Part shown: one piece after another, positions 24,988-33,393 of the stretch
Position numbering within the stretch: position 1 is the stretch's first letter
Layout: each line of letters begins with the position of its first letter
DNA from: Luteimonas chenhongjianii
Lineage (GTDB): Bacteria > Pseudomonadota > Gammaproteobacteria > Xanthomonadales > Xanthomonadaceae
Direction: 5' to 3'
Length of the DNA stretch: 64,000 nt
Assembly: GCF_002327105.1 (NCBI RefSeq)
Contig: NZ_CP023406.1
Span: 1,798,001-1,862,000, forward strand
Made by a program: the position numbers and the translations under genes
Notes under the pieces: model-generated
The model's database searches: none
What the model was told of the DNA's origin: nothing
Seen by the model: the letters and a program-made list of their open reading frames with translations, nothing else

Positions 24988-25983
24988 ATGGCGATTACGC
25001 GAGCCAAAGCCACCACCCTGCTCAACAAGGCCGAGATGGGCTTGTTCGATGACAGTCGCAGCAATGCGATACGTGGACACAGCGAAGCGCGATTGAACCA
25101 GCTGGTGACACGTGCCCGTACCGCCCGCGACCGGGCCCGCGATCTCGAGAAGCGTCAGCGGCTCGCCTCGCGTCAGGCGACCGGCAGCAAGTCGGGTCGC
25201 AGCGGCCTGGCCAACGCCCGCACCGGCGACAAGGTGGAGGTGCTGAGCGACATCCTCTCGCGCTTCGAGGCGAGGCAGTCGCAGGCTGCGAAGTCCGCGA
25301 ATCCGGCCGCAAAGAAGGCTGTCACTGCGAAGAAGGTCGCGACGAAGACGGCCCCCGCGAAGAAGGTCGCGAAAAAGGTCGCGAAGAAGGTTGCCACCGC
25401 GAAGACGGCCGCCGCGGCGCCGGCAGCGAAGAAGAGCGCCGCCGCGAAGAAGGGCGCGAAAACGGCGGCAGCCAGCGGGGCGGCGTCCACTGGACGGGGC
25501 GCGGCACCCAAGACGCCGGCGAAGTCCTCGGCGCGCAAGTCGCCGGCCGGCACGACCGGCGCAGGCGCGGCCGGACGTGTGGATGCGTCGGCAGCAAGGG
25601 AGGCGGCATCGAAGCGCGCATCTTCGGCGGCGCCTGTGGCGAAGAAGACGGACGCACCCACGGACGGGAAGTCGAGCGCTCCTGCACGGGCCGGCAGGGC
25701 CCGGGCCGCGAGCGCGGTTACCCCCGAGAAGGCGCTCCGCAACACCCGGAAGCTGCTCGAGGCGCGACAGGCCGAGGCTCATTCGGCAAAGCCGTGGGAG
25801 ACGCTGGGTGCCGATGGCGCAGTGGAGGCGGCGCCGGGATTCCAGTCGCCGCGGGCCCGGGCGAAGGCGCTCGATCTGCACGCAGCAGAAATCCGTCAGG
25901 CGCCGATCCAGGGCAGCATCAGCACGCGCGGCCGCAAAAGCCAGGGTAAACGCGACAACCGCAACAGTAACGACAACGGCTGA
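24988..25983 (+). CDS. histone-H1-like Lys/Ala-rich protein
   Basis: 331 aa in three parts. Residues 1-95 are a charged helical domain (ITRAKATTLLNKAEMGLFDD, then RLNQLVTRARTARDRARDLEKRQR) ending at DILSRFEARQ. Residues ~96-235 are low-complexity Ala/Lys/Pro with tandem AKK(V/A) units such as KKVAKKVAKKV at 125-135, resembling eukaryotic H1 tails. Residues ~245-331 form a second ordered region (TPEKALRNTRKLLEARQAEA, KPWETLGADG). Such proteins occur across Xanthomonadaceae and are thought to bind DNA or RNA through the basic tail; the ordered ends suggest a specific partner. It has its own 78-base upstream region after the rhomboid gene. No function is established. Confidence 0.75.
   Translation: MAITRAKATTLLNKAEMGLFDDSRSNAIRGHSEARLNQLVTRARTARDRARDLEKRQRLASRQATGSKSGRSGLANARTGDKVEVLSDILSRFEARQSQAAKSANPAAKKAVTAKKVATKTAPAKKVAKKVAKKVATAKTAAAAPAAKKSAAAKKGAKTAAASGAASTGRGAAPKTPAKSSARKSPAGTTGAGAAGRVDASAAREAASKRASSAAPVAKKTDAPTDGKSSAPARAGRARAASAVTPEKALRNTRKLLEARQAEAHSAKPWETLGADGAVEAAPGFQSPRARAKALDLHAAEIRQAPIQGSISTRGRKSQGKRDNRNSNDNG
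25327..25390 (+). repeat. short tandem-like direct repeats in the H1-like gene
   Basis: The 16-base unit GCGAAGAAGGTCGCGA occurs at 25327 and 25357, with degenerate copies following through 25390. They encode the A-K-K-V-A tail units and are a likely site of repeat-number change. Confidence 0.6.
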
Positions 25984-26006
25984 GGCGTCTTTCCGGCGCG
26001 CAGCGC

Positions 26007-26177
26007 CTAGGCGACTGCGCGTAGGGCGAGGTCTTCCCCGTCCGGGTAGGCTTCGCGCAGACGCTGGAGAATGAAATTGTCCAGCTGCTCGAACTCGCTC
26101 GAAGCGGTCTGCCCGAGCAGGGACAGTTCGTACAGGCGCTCGATGGCTTCGCGCAGATCGGTGCGACGCATGTCCAT
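26007..26177 (-). CDS. small protein of unknown function (56 aa)
   Basis: 56 aa, MDMRRTDLREAIERLYEL followed by GQTASSEFEQLDNFILQRL, predicted as two amphipathic helices; acidic, no membrane segment. ATG at 26175-26177 is preceded by GGAAGA at a good distance, and an alternative ATG lies two codons downstream. Codon positions are GC3-rich as in neighbours. I do not recognise it. Its stop lies 23 bases from the end of the convergent H1-like gene. Confidence 0.55.
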   Translation of the reverse strand: MDMRRTDLREAIERLYELSLLGQTASSEFEQLDNFILQRLREAYPDGEDLALRAVA

Positions 26178-26391
26178 GATTCTTTGATCTTCCCGGAAGT
26201 CCCGGGAGACATGCACAGGCCGTGCCAACCCTGGAGACCAGGCCGGCGCCCCGCGGGGCCGGCCTCCGGACCGGTGGCGCGGGTTCTGACGCACTGCGTC
26301 AGGTGCAGCCCCCGGAAGGCAGGCCGGGACGTGGGCGCATCATGCTAATTTGGGTCAGGAAATTCTGATATCTGCGTGGGAGATTCACCCG

Positions 26392-26676
26392 ATGTCGTCA
26401 TCAGCCATCCACCATGACCCCGACAGGCGCTTGTTCGAAACCGTGGTCGACGGCCATGTCGCGCATCTGGAGTATCGCGAGGATGCCGGCGTGCTGACCA
26501 TCTTGCATACCATCGTTCCACCCCAGATCGGCGGCCGCGGGCTTGGGGCCGGGCTGGTCGACGCGGCGCTGGCATATGCATCCTCGCTGGGGTTGCGGAT
26601 CGCGTCGGAATGCGCGTACGCCACGCACCGTATCGCCGCTCTTGGGGCTGGCGAAAGCGGCGGGCGGAGCCCCTAG
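26392..26676 (+). CDS. small GNAT-type acetyltransferase-like protein
   Basis: 94 aa matching the minimal N-acetyltransferase family (COG2388, YjdJ-like): LEYREDAGVLTILHTIVPP, then the acetyl-CoA loop Q-I-G-G-R-G-L-G-A-G-L-V and the LAYASSLGLRI helix followed by ECAY. Family members usually end with a C-x-Y-V-x-x-Y-x-x-x-H-P element; here the sequence after ECAYATHRIA is divergent (ALGAGESGGRSP), so the C-terminus may be altered by a frameshift or simply drifted. Substrate unknown. Confidence 0.7.
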   Translation: MSSSAIHHDPDRRLFETVVDGHVAHLEYREDAGVLTILHTIVPPQIGGRGLGAGLVDAALAYASSLGLRIASECAYATHRIAALGAGESGGRSP

Positions 26677-26921
26677 AAACGTCCATTGGCGCATTCACCC
26701 ATGCCCCGGCAATTGCGGTATCTTTCGCGAACTGTTCAAGGCGGGATCACGTTAAATCGTGGCTCCGATGCGGTTGATCCAATGTCCGTGATCCGGTCCG
26801 CCGGACGGGGCGATCCGCTTCCATCGCTTCGCGTTACCCCTTGCTCGACAGTCGCGGCATCCAGACCCAAGTGTCCATGGGTGCCGTGTTCCCAATAAAC
26901 GCTGCTTCAAGGAGTAACAAC

Positions 26922-27131
26922 ATGTCGGATCGTCAGACGGGTACCGTCAAGTGGTTCAACGATGCCAAGGGCTTCGGCTTCATCACCCCGGAAAGCGGAC
27001 AGGACCTGTTCGTCCATTTCCGTTCGATCCAGGGCACCGGCTTCAAGTCGCTGCAGGAAGGCCAGAAGGTGAGCTTCAAGGTCGTCCAGGGCCAGAAGGG
27101 CCTGCAGGCTGACGAAGTGCAGGCCGTCTAA
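26922..27131 (+). CDS. cold-shock domain protein (CspA family)
   Basis: 69 aa, single cold-shock domain. RNP1 is KGFGFITPE and RNP2 is LFVHF, with aromatic residues in place to stack on single-stranded RNA or DNA. It acts as an RNA chaperone. A strong AAGGAG site lies 8 bases before ATG 26922, and the ~160-base gene-free sequence upstream is compatible with the long structured 5' UTR of cold-regulated csp mRNAs. It differs from the second copy at 42652 at about 14 of 69 positions. A strong terminator follows. Confidence 0.95.
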   Translation: MSDRQTGTVKWFNDAKGFGFITPESGQDLFVHFRSIQGTGFKSLQEGQKVSFKVVQGQKGLQADEVQAV

Positions 27132-27154
27132 GCGTCCCGCCTTCCGCGTCACCG

Positions 27155-27185
27155 AGCCCCGGACGGAAACGTCCGGGGCTTTTTT
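27155..27185 (+). terminator. intrinsic terminator after the first csp gene
   Basis: Perfect 10-bp stem (AGCCCCGGAC / GTCCGGGGCT) with a GGAAAC loop followed by six T residues. Confidence 0.9.
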
Positions 27186-27270
27186 CATGTGCCCGAACCG
27201 GCCTTCCCATCACGGGAATCCCACGACAGCCAAGTTAGTTTTTCGTTCTGTATCGTCCTCTGGATCTCCA

Positions 27271-28104
27271 ATGCGCGCACCGGGCCGCTCACTGTTCTGC
27301 CTCACAATGCTTGCCCTCGCACTGTCCGCCTGTCAGCGCGACACCGCCGCGCCTGCACAGCCGGCTTCGGGGGGCGACCAGCCCTCGGCCGATGGGGTGC
27401 AGCCGCTCGTCGAGACGCCGGGCGAGTTGCAGGACGTTGTCGAGATGGACTCCAGTTTCATCATCGGAATCAGCTATCCGCCCGAGGCGAACAAGTACCC
27501 GGGTCTCGCCGCGGTGCTGCATGCGTACGCGCAGGCGGCGCGCGAGGAGCTGATGGAGGCTGTCGGCGGCGCGACGCTGCAGCCGGGCACGATGTACGAC
27601 CTGTCGCTCAGTTTCACCACGCTGCTCGACACCCCCGACATGCTCGCCATCGCTGCCGATGGCAGCAGCTACACCGGCGGCGCGCACGACAACCCCCTGA
27701 TCGAACGGTTTGTCTGGCTGGTGCCCGAGCAGAAACTGCTTACGGCCGAAGAGCTCGTGCCAGGCGAGGAAGACTGGCGCGTCATCTCCGCCTACGTGCG
27801 CGAGCAGCTGCATGCTGCGCTTTCCCAGCGCATCGATGCCGACGAACTGCCGCCCGATGAGCGCAGCCGGCTGATGCGCTCGGCCGGCAAGATGATCGAT
27901 GAGGGCTCCGCCCCGGATGTCGCGAACTACCAGCAGTTCGAGCCGGTGCCGGGCCCCGGTGGCAAGCTCTCGGGCCTGCGCTTCGTGTTTCCGCCCTACC
28001 AGGTGGGCCCGTACTCCGATGGGGTGCAGACCGTCGAAGTCCCCGCTGCAGTCCTGCTGCCGCACGTGGCGCCCGCCTATCGCGGGCTGTTCGCCCAGAG
28101 CTGA
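27271..28104 (+). CDS. DUF3298-type lipoprotein
   Basis: 277 aa. The lipobox is LALSACQ (acylated Cys near residue 21), with an Ala/Pro/Gly-rich linker next. The N-terminal part (from GELQDVVEMDSSFIIGISYP) resembles the DUF4163 segment, and the C-terminal part carries DUF3298 features: D-L-S-L-S-F-T-T, SSYTGGAHDN (the G-G-A-H motif), and FPPYQVGPYSDGVQTVEVP. RsiV-type anti-sigma factors use this module to bind lysozyme, but this lipoprotein has no cytosolic anti-sigma domain, so that function is not implied. Start ATG 27271; terminates 2 bases before the convergent sirtuin stop. Confidence 0.82.
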   Translation: MRAPGRSLFCLTMLALALSACQRDTAAPAQPASGGDQPSADGVQPLVETPGELQDVVEMDSSFIIGISYPPEANKYPGLAAVLHAYAQAAREELMEAVGGATLQPGTMYDLSLSFTTLLDTPDMLAIAADGSSYTGGAHDNPLIERFVWLVPEQKLLTAEELVPGEEDWRVISAYVREQLHAALSQRIDADELPPDERSRLMRSAGKMIDEGSAPDVANYQQFEPVPGPGGKLSGLRFVFPPYQVGPYSDGVQTVEVPAAVLLPHVAPAYRGLFAQS

Positions 28105-28106
28105 GA

Positions 28107-28943
28107 TCAGCGCGTGAGCGCCCCCAGGGTCGCGCCGATTTCAGCGTCGATTTTCAGGGTGGCGAGTGCATCGGCCCGGGTCGTTCCGCGGGTGAGTATC
28201 GCCAGCGGCAGGCCGGCCTTGGCGGCCATCGTGGCGAAGCGGAAACCCGAATAGACCATCAGCGACGAGCCGACCACGAGCATCGCGTCGCTCGCAGCGA
28301 GCGATGCCTGGGCCTCGGATACGCGCGAGCGCGGCACGTTCTCGCCGAAGAACACCACGTCGGGTTTCAGCAGGCCGCCGCAGGCCAGGCAATGCGGTGG
28401 CACGAAGGCCGTCTCGGCATCGCGGTCGATGTCGGCGTCGCCATCCGGGGCCATGGCCGCAGCGCCCGGCTGCCAGCCGGGATTGTCGGCCAGCAGTCGC
28501 GGCTGCAGGTCGGCGCGGGGCTGTCGCTGCCCGCAGGCGAGGCAGGTCACCTGGTCGAGACGGCCATGCAGGTCGATGACCCGCTGGCTGCCTGCGCGCT
28601 GGTGCAGGCCGTCGACGTTCTGGGTGAGCAGGGCGCTGAGGTGTCCGTCGCGCTCGAGCGCAGCGAGGGCGTGGTGGGCCTGGTTGGGACGCGCCGCCGA
28701 AAATTTCGGCCAGCCGACGACACTGCGCGCCCAGTAACGCCGGTAGATCGCCGGGGCACCGGTGAAGGCCTGCCACGTCACCGGCGCCGCGCGTTTCCAT
28801 GCGCCGCTGGCGTCCCGGTAGTCGGGGATGCCCGAGCCGGTGCTGATGCCGGCGCCCGTCAACACGAAGATCCGTTGAAACCCGGACAGCCAGTCGCGGA
28901 GCCGGGTGGAGGCGTTGGTGGTGTCGAGGGCGGTTGCGGACAT
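28107..28943 (-). CDS. sirtuin-type NAD-dependent deacylase, class II
   Basis: 278 aa Sir2 protein removing acyl groups from lysines with NAD. Rossmann motifs GAGISTGSGIPDYRD (30-44) and TQNVDGLHQ, catalytic H126 in IDLHGRLD, and structural zinc from C134/C137 and C185/C188. The G-S-G-I-P-D-Y-R variant and the ~45-residue insert between the cysteine pairs place it with class II (SIRT4-like) sirtuins rather than E. coli CobB. ATG at 28941-28943. Confidence 0.93.
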   Translation of the reverse strand: MSATALDTTNASTRLRDWLSGFQRIFVLTGAGISTGSGIPDYRDASGAWKRAAPVTWQAFTGAPAIYRRYWARSVVGWPKFSAARPNQAHHALAALERDGHLSALLTQNVDGLHQRAGSQRVIDLHGRLDQVTCLACGQRQPRADLQPRLLADNPGWQPGAAAMAPDGDADIDRDAETAFVPPHCLACGGLLKPDVVFFGENVPRSRVSEAQASLAASDAMLVVGSSLMVYSGFRFATMAAKAGLPLAILTRGTTRADALATLKIDAEIGATLGALTR

Positions 28944-29101
28944 GCGGTCATGCTAGCGTGCCGCCGCTGGCGACGAACGGAAGTTGTGCGGGAGACGGCG
29001 GCTGCCCGAGGGGGCGCCATCGCCATGCGTCCTCGATCCGGCGGCCGGCGCTGACGCCATGAGGGCGGCAAGCCGGGTACGCCAGGTCCAGGGGGGCGAA
29101 C

Positions 29102-29132
29102 AAAAAAACGCCCGGCACAGGGGCCGGGCGTT
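29102..29132 (-). terminator. intrinsic terminator of the M3 peptidase gene
   Basis: Perfect 10-bp stem (AACGCCCGGC / GCCGGGCGTT) with an ACAGGG loop; on the minus strand it runs into a T7 tract (A7 at 29102-29108 on the plus strand). It begins 25 bases after the peptidase stop. Confidence 0.85.
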
Positions 29133-29156
29133 CAGATCGAACACTGAGCGTCGAAG

Positions 29157-31355
29157 TCAGTTCGTCGCGACCTTCGGATCGGGCGCGAGGCCGCGCTTGA
29201 TCAGCAGGGGTTCGATCTTCGGCTCGTGACCGGTGAAGTCGACGAACAGCTGCTTGGCGTCCTTGCTGCCGCCGCGCGAGAGCAGGGTGCTGCGCAGCCG
29301 GTCACCGTTCGCACGGGTCAGGCCGCCGTTCTGCTCGATCCACTGCACGGTGTTCGCATCCAGGACTTCGGACCAGATGTAGGCGTAATAGCCGGCCGCA
29401 TAGCCGCCGTTGATGTGGTTGAAGTACGTCGTGCGGTAACGCGGCGGTACCGGCGCGTAATCCAGGCCAGCGGCCTTGAGCGCGGCGGCCTCGGTCGCCA
29501 GGACCTGGTCGCCGGACGGCAGCTGGTCGGCCGGCAGCTGGTGCAGGTACTGGTCGAGCATTGCGGCGCCCAGGTACTCGGTGGTCGCGAAGCCCTGGTT
29601 GAACTTCGCCGCCGCCTGCACGCGCTCGATCAGCTCGGCCGGCATCGGCGCGCCGGTCTGATAGTGCTTGGCGTAGTTGGCGAGGATTTCCGGCCAGTCG
29701 GCCCACATCTCGTTGACCTGCGACGGGAACTCGACGAAGTCGCGCGGCACGCTCGTGCCGCTGAAGAGGGGGTACTTCACGTCCGAGAACATGCCGTGCA
29801 GGGAGTGGCCGAACTCATGGAACATCGTGGTCACTTCGTCCCAGGTCAGCAGCGTCGGCTGGCCACCCTGCGGCTTGGGGATGTTCTGGTGGTTGGCCGT
29901 GACCGTCAGGGTGCCATCGAGCTCCGACTGCGAGACGTACGAGTTCATCCAGGCGCCGCCGCGCTTCGATGCACGCGCGTAGGGGTCGAAGATGAAGATC
30001 GCCAGCTGGCTGCCGTCTTCATTGAAGACGTCGTAGGTCCAGGTGTCGGGGTGGTACTTCGGCAGGTCGGTGCGTTCCTTGAAGCTCAGGCCGTAGAACT
30101 TGTTCGCGGCGAAGAACACGCCATTCTCCAGCACGTTCTTCATCTCGAAGTACGGCTTGATCTGCGCATCGTCGAAGCTGTACTTGTCCTGGCGCACCTT
30201 CTCCGAATAGTAGGCCCAGTCCCAGGGCTCGAGCTGGAAGCTCGGCTCGCCCTTGGCAGCCTGCTCGCGGTCGATCATCGCCTGCAGTTCGGCGGCTTCG
30301 AGCTTCGCGTTGGCGACCGCTGCCGGTGCCAGCTGGCCGAGCATGTCGTTGACTGCCTGGACGGTGCCTGCAGTGGAATCCTCGAGGATGAAGGCAGCCT
30401 GGTTGGGATAGCCCATCAGGTTCGCGCGCTCGGCGCGCAGCTTGAGGGTCTGGGCGATGATCCCGGTGTTGTCGTACTGGTTGCCACGACCGCCGCGGTT
30501 GACCGACGCGGTGTGGATGCGCTCGCGCAGTGCGCGGTTGTTGACCTGGGGCAGCACCGGCTGGCCGGTCGTGTTGAGCAGGGTGATGACGTACTTGCCC
30601 TCGTGGCCACGGGCCTTCGCTTCAGCGGCGGCTGCGGCGATCTGCGCATCGCTCAGGCCATCGAGTTCCTCGAGCGTGTCGACGACCACGGCCGAATCGT
30701 TGACTTCGGCGAGCACGTTCTGGCTGAAGGTGGTGCCCAGCTTCGCCGACTCGGCGTTGATGCGGCGCATCTCGTTCTTCTGGGCCTCCGTCAGGTTCGC
30801 GCCGGCGCGCACGAACATGGTGTGGTAACGCTCGACCAGGCGCTTGCCTTCGGCGTCAAGACCCAGCGAATCGACATTCTTGCGGAGCGTGTCGACACGG
30901 GCGAACAGCTTGGGATTGAGCATGACCGCGTCGCGGTGCGCGGCGAATTTGGGCGCGTACTCGGCGTCGATCTTCTTGCGCGTGTCGTTGGTGTCGGTGC
31001 CGTTGAGACTGCCGAAGATCCCCCGGGCGCGCGACAGCAGTTCGCCCGCCTGCTCCAGCGCGATGATGGTGTTCTCGAACGTCGGCGCCTCGGGATTGCC
31101 GGTGATGGCCTCGACTTCGCGGAGATGCGCGGCCATGCCGGCGTCGAACGCCGGTGCGAAATGCGCATCCTGGATCTGGTCGAAATGCGGGTAGCGCAGG
31201 TCCAGCGTGCTCTGTACGAACAGCGGATTGTCGATCGGCTGCTGGGCACTCGTTGTGGACTGGGCGTTGGCGGTGCCGGTGGCCTGTGCGAACACGGGCA
31301 GCGCGGACACGGCAAGGGCGGCGCACAGGGCGGCGGCAAGCGGGTGCTTCAGCAA
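29157..31355 (-). CDS. dcp: exported M3-family peptidyl-dipeptidase (Dcp-like)
   Basis: 732 aa zinc metallopeptidase releasing dipeptides from peptide C-termini. The active site is F-H-E-F-G-H with H513, E514 and H517, and the third zinc Glu follows in the FVEFPSQVNEMW segment. The N-terminus is a signal peptide (MLKHPLAAALCAALAVSALP), so it works in the periplasm. No ATG is available before the signal peptide; the likely start is TTG at 31353-31355, preceded by GGAG at suitable spacing. Length and order of motifs are those of peptidyl-dipeptidase Dcp rather than oligopeptidase A. Confidence 0.92.
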   Translation of the reverse strand: MLKHPLAAALCAALAVSALPVFAQATGTANAQSTTSAQQPIDNPLFVQSTLDLRYPHFDQIQDAHFAPAFDAGMAAHLREVEAITGNPEAPTFENTIIALEQAGELLSRARGIFGSLNGTDTNDTRKKIDAEYAPKFAAHRDAVMLNPKLFARVDTLRKNVDSLGLDAEGKRLVERYHTMFVRAGANLTEAQKNEMRRINAESAKLGTTFSQNVLAEVNDSAVVVDTLEELDGLSDAQIAAAAAEAKARGHEGKYVITLLNTTGQPVLPQVNNRALRERIHTASVNRGGRGNQYDNTGIIAQTLKLRAERANLMGYPNQAAFILEDSTAGTVQAVNDMLGQLAPAAVANAKLEAAELQAMIDREQAAKGEPSFQLEPWDWAYYSEKVRQDKYSFDDAQIKPYFEMKNVLENGVFFAANKFYGLSFKERTDLPKYHPDTWTYDVFNEDGSQLAIFIFDPYARASKRGGAWMNSYVSQSELDGTLTVTANHQNIPKPQGGQPTLLTWDEVTTMFHEFGHSLHGMFSDVKYPLFSGTSVPRDFVEFPSQVNEMWADWPEILANYAKHYQTGAPMPAELIERVQAAAKFNQGFATTEYLGAAMLDQYLHQLPADQLPSGDQVLATEAAALKAAGLDYAPVPPRYRTTYFNHINGGYAAGYYAYIWSEVLDANTVQWIEQNGGLTRANGDRLRSTLLSRGGSKDAKQLFVDFTGHEPKIEPLLIKRGLAPDPKVATN

Positions 31356-31542
31356 GGAGACTCTCCGGTGACAGGACTCTCTAGGCTAGTCCATCCCGGC
31401 AGCGCCGACCCGTGCCGGAAGTCGGGCCCGTGGATGGACCAACAATCAATGACTTGCGCGACGAATGCGAGCGTTTCGTCAGCGGTTGATGCATTCGCGA
31501 TTGCAGCGGCGGCAGACTGCCGGTCCCGACCAGGACATACCG

Positions 31543-32025
31543 ATGACCAGTGCGTTCGATTTCCAGGCCGTTTCCCTCGACGGCACCCCCCAGCCGCTGT
31601 CCGACTATGCCGACCGCGTGCTGCTGATCGTCAACGTGGCCTCCAGATGCGGCTTCACGCCGCAATATGCCGGCCTGCAGACCCTGTGGCACGACTATCG
31701 TGACCGCGGACTCGTGGTGCTGGGGTTTCCCTGCGACCAGTTCGGCCACCAGGAGCCGGGCAGCCCGGAGGATATCCGCGACTTCTGCGCACTCAACTAT
31801 GCGGTCGACTTTCCGATGTTCGCCAAGGTCGATGTCAACGGCGCGAATGCGCATCCGCTGTGGGCCTGGCTGCAGGCGCAGAAGCGCGGCGTGCTGGGCA
31901 CGCGCACGATCAAGTGGAATTTCACCAAGTTCCTGGTGGGCCGCGATGGCCAGGTGGTCGGACGCTACGCACCTGCCGTCAGGCCCGAGACGCTACGCCG
32001 CCCGATCGAGGCGGCGCTGGGCTGA
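31543..32025 (+). CDS. glutathione peroxidase-family thiol peroxidase
   Basis: 160 aa. Catalytic Cys C36 in NVASRCGFTPQY, Gln and Trp of the active-site tetrad in GFPCDQFGHQEPG and IKWNFTKFL. It is a Cys, not selenocysteine, enzyme, so thioredoxin is probably the reductant and it detoxifies organic hydroperoxides. ATG at 31543 is set by the conserved short N-terminus. It diverges from dcp across a 187-base region. Confidence 0.95.
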   Translation: MTSAFDFQAVSLDGTPQPLSDYADRVLLIVNVASRCGFTPQYAGLQTLWHDYRDRGLVVLGFPCDQFGHQEPGSPEDIRDFCALNYAVDFPMFAKVDVNGANAHPLWAWLQAQKRGVLGTRTIKWNFTKFLVGRDGQVVGRYAPAVRPETLRRPIEAALG

Positions 32026-32048
32026 AGGATCGCCGGGCGGCGACGTCC

Positions 32049-32468
32049 TCAGCGGACGATCGTCACCGGAATGGCGGTCTGGGCGATGACCTTGCTCGAG
32101 ACCGAGCCCAGCAGCACGCCGGTCACGGCGCCGCGGCCGTGCGAGCCCATCACCAGCAGGTCCACCTTGCGCTTGGCCGCCACCGCCAGGATGGTCTCGG
32201 CGATGTCGCCGACCGCGCGGATTTCCTCGATGGTCACCTGCGAGCGGCCGACCGCCTTGCGCGCGGCCTTGAAGGCGTGCTCGTGATTGTCGGCGTGATA
32301 GCTCTCCACCGCTTCCTTGCCGATGCGACGTTCCACGCCCGGGAACACCGGCGCGTCCACGTGCAGCACGGCGATGCTCGCGGTGGCCGTCTGCTTGGCG
32401 AGTTTGAGTGCGAACTTGAGGGCGCGCGAACTGATGTCGCTGCCGTCGACGGTAACCAGGATCTTCAT
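32049..32468 (-). CDS. universal stress protein, ATP-binding UspA type
   Basis: 139 aa single-domain Usp. The N-terminal V-D-G-S-D-I-S-S-R-A and the ATP-binding signature G-S-H-G-R-G-x9-G-S-V-S near residues 105-121 are complete, so it is the nucleotide-binding kind. It begins 45 bases after the ferredoxin-NADP reductase stop on the same strand and may be its co-transcribed partner. Role is stress tolerance in general; a specific trigger is not visible. Confidence 0.92.
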   Translation of the reverse strand: MKILVTVDGSDISSRALKFALKLAKQTATASIAVLHVDAPVFPGVERRIGKEAVESYHADNHEHAFKAARKAVGRSQVTIEEIRAVGDIAETILAVAAKRKVDLLVMGSHGRGAVTGVLLGSVSSKVIAQTAIPVTIVR

Positions 32469-32513
32469 GCGCCCCTCCAGTGGATGTCCCGCGAAGTGTA
32501 CTGCCGCGGCGGC

Positions 32514-33308
32514 TTACTTCTCCACGAACGCGCGTTCGAACACGTACTGGCCGGGTGTGCCGATGCGCGGGGCGGCCTCGAAGCCGCGCGCATCCAGCAG
32601 GCGGCGGAAGTCGGCGAGCATCTGCGGACTGCCGCAGATCATCGCCCGGTCGTGCTCGGGATCCAGCGGCGGCAGACCGAGGTCCGACGCGATCCGTCCA
32701 CTGTCGAGCAGGTCGGTCAGGCGCCCGCGGTGGTCGCGACCTTCGAAGGTGAATGCTTCGCGGCTCACTGCCGGGTAATACAGCAGCTGCCTGCTCATCT
32801 GTTCGCCGAGGAACTCGTGCTGCGGCAGCTCGCGGACGATGTAGTCGCGGTAGGCCAGATCCTGGGCGGTACGCACGCCGTGGGTGACGATGACCTTGTC
32901 GAAACGCTCGTAGGTCTCGGGATCCTTGATGATGGACAGCCACGGCGCGAAGCCCGTGCCGGTCCCCAGAAGATAGAGGTTGCGCCCGGGATGCAGATCG
33001 TGGATCAGCAGCGTGCCGGTGGGCTTGCGGCCCACCAGCACCCGGTCGCCCGGCTTGATGTGCTGCAGGCGCGAGGTCAGCGGCCCGTTGTCGACCTTGA
33101 TGCTGAAGAACTCGAGCTGCTCTTCCCAGTTCGCGCTGGCGATCGAGTACGCGCGCAGGATGGGCCTTGCCTCGGTCTCCAGCCCGATCATCACGAACTG
33201 GCCGTTCTCGAAGCGGAAGCCATCGTCACGGGTGGTGGTGAAGCTGAAGTAGGCGTCCGTCCAATGACGGACGTCCAGCACCGTTTCGGTGCCATAGGCG
33301 GCGGACAT
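32514..33308 (-). CDS. fpr: ferredoxin--NADP(+) reductase
   Basis: 264 aa flavoprotein exchanging electrons between NADPH and ferredoxin or flavodoxin. FAD-binding motif R-A-Y-S-I-A-S, phosphate-binding segment VDNGPLTSRL, NADP-binding L-G-T-G-T-G-F-A-P-W and the M-I-C-G-S-P-Q-M motif. The C-terminal E-R-A-F-V-E-K extension is the bacterial subclass I type, ending in Lys rather than Tyr. ATG at 33306-33308 (MSAAYG) is preferred over an upstream candidate 12 bases away. A perfect 13-bp inverted repeat sits 37 bases before the start codon and may be an operator. Confidence 0.93.
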   Translation of the reverse strand: MSAAYGTETVLDVRHWTDAYFSFTTTRDDGFRFENGQFVMIGLETEARPILRAYSIASANWEEQLEFFSIKVDNGPLTSRLQHIKPGDRVLVGRKPTGTLLIHDLHPGRNLYLLGTGTGFAPWLSIIKDPETYERFDKVIVTHGVRTAQDLAYRDYIVRELPQHEFLGEQMSRQLLYYPAVSREAFTFEGRDHRGRLTDLLDSGRIASDLGLPPLDPEHDRAMICGSPQMLADFRRLLDARGFEAAPRIGTPGQYVFERAFVEK

Positions 33309-33345
33309 AGGCGGGGGCAAGACGACGCGGGAAGCCGTCCATGAT

Positions 33346-33376
33346 ACCAGCGATGAGACCCGTTCTCATCGCTGGT
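33346..33376 (-). promoter_or_regulatory. 13-bp inverted repeat between ubiB-like gene and fpr
   Basis: Perfect arms ACCAGCGATGAGA (33346-33358) and TCTCATCGCTGGT (33364-33376) around a CCCGT spacer. It is 37 bases upstream of fpr and 17 bases after the upstream stop, with no T-run on either strand, so a protein-binding site or mRNA hairpin is more likely than a simple terminator. Confidence 0.5.
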
Positions 33377-33393
33377 GCGGACGCCTCCGCCGC

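Noticed and set aside
25327..25390. Regular spacing of repeats, considered as a CRISPR-like array
   Set aside because: The repeats are in frame in a Lys/Ala coding tail with no unique spacers of constant length and no cas genes.
29226..31703. Open plus-strand frame of more than 800 codons opposite the M3 peptidase
   Set aside because: The opposite strand encodes a full metallopeptidase with HEFGH; the plus reading is a mirror artefact of GC-rich third positions.
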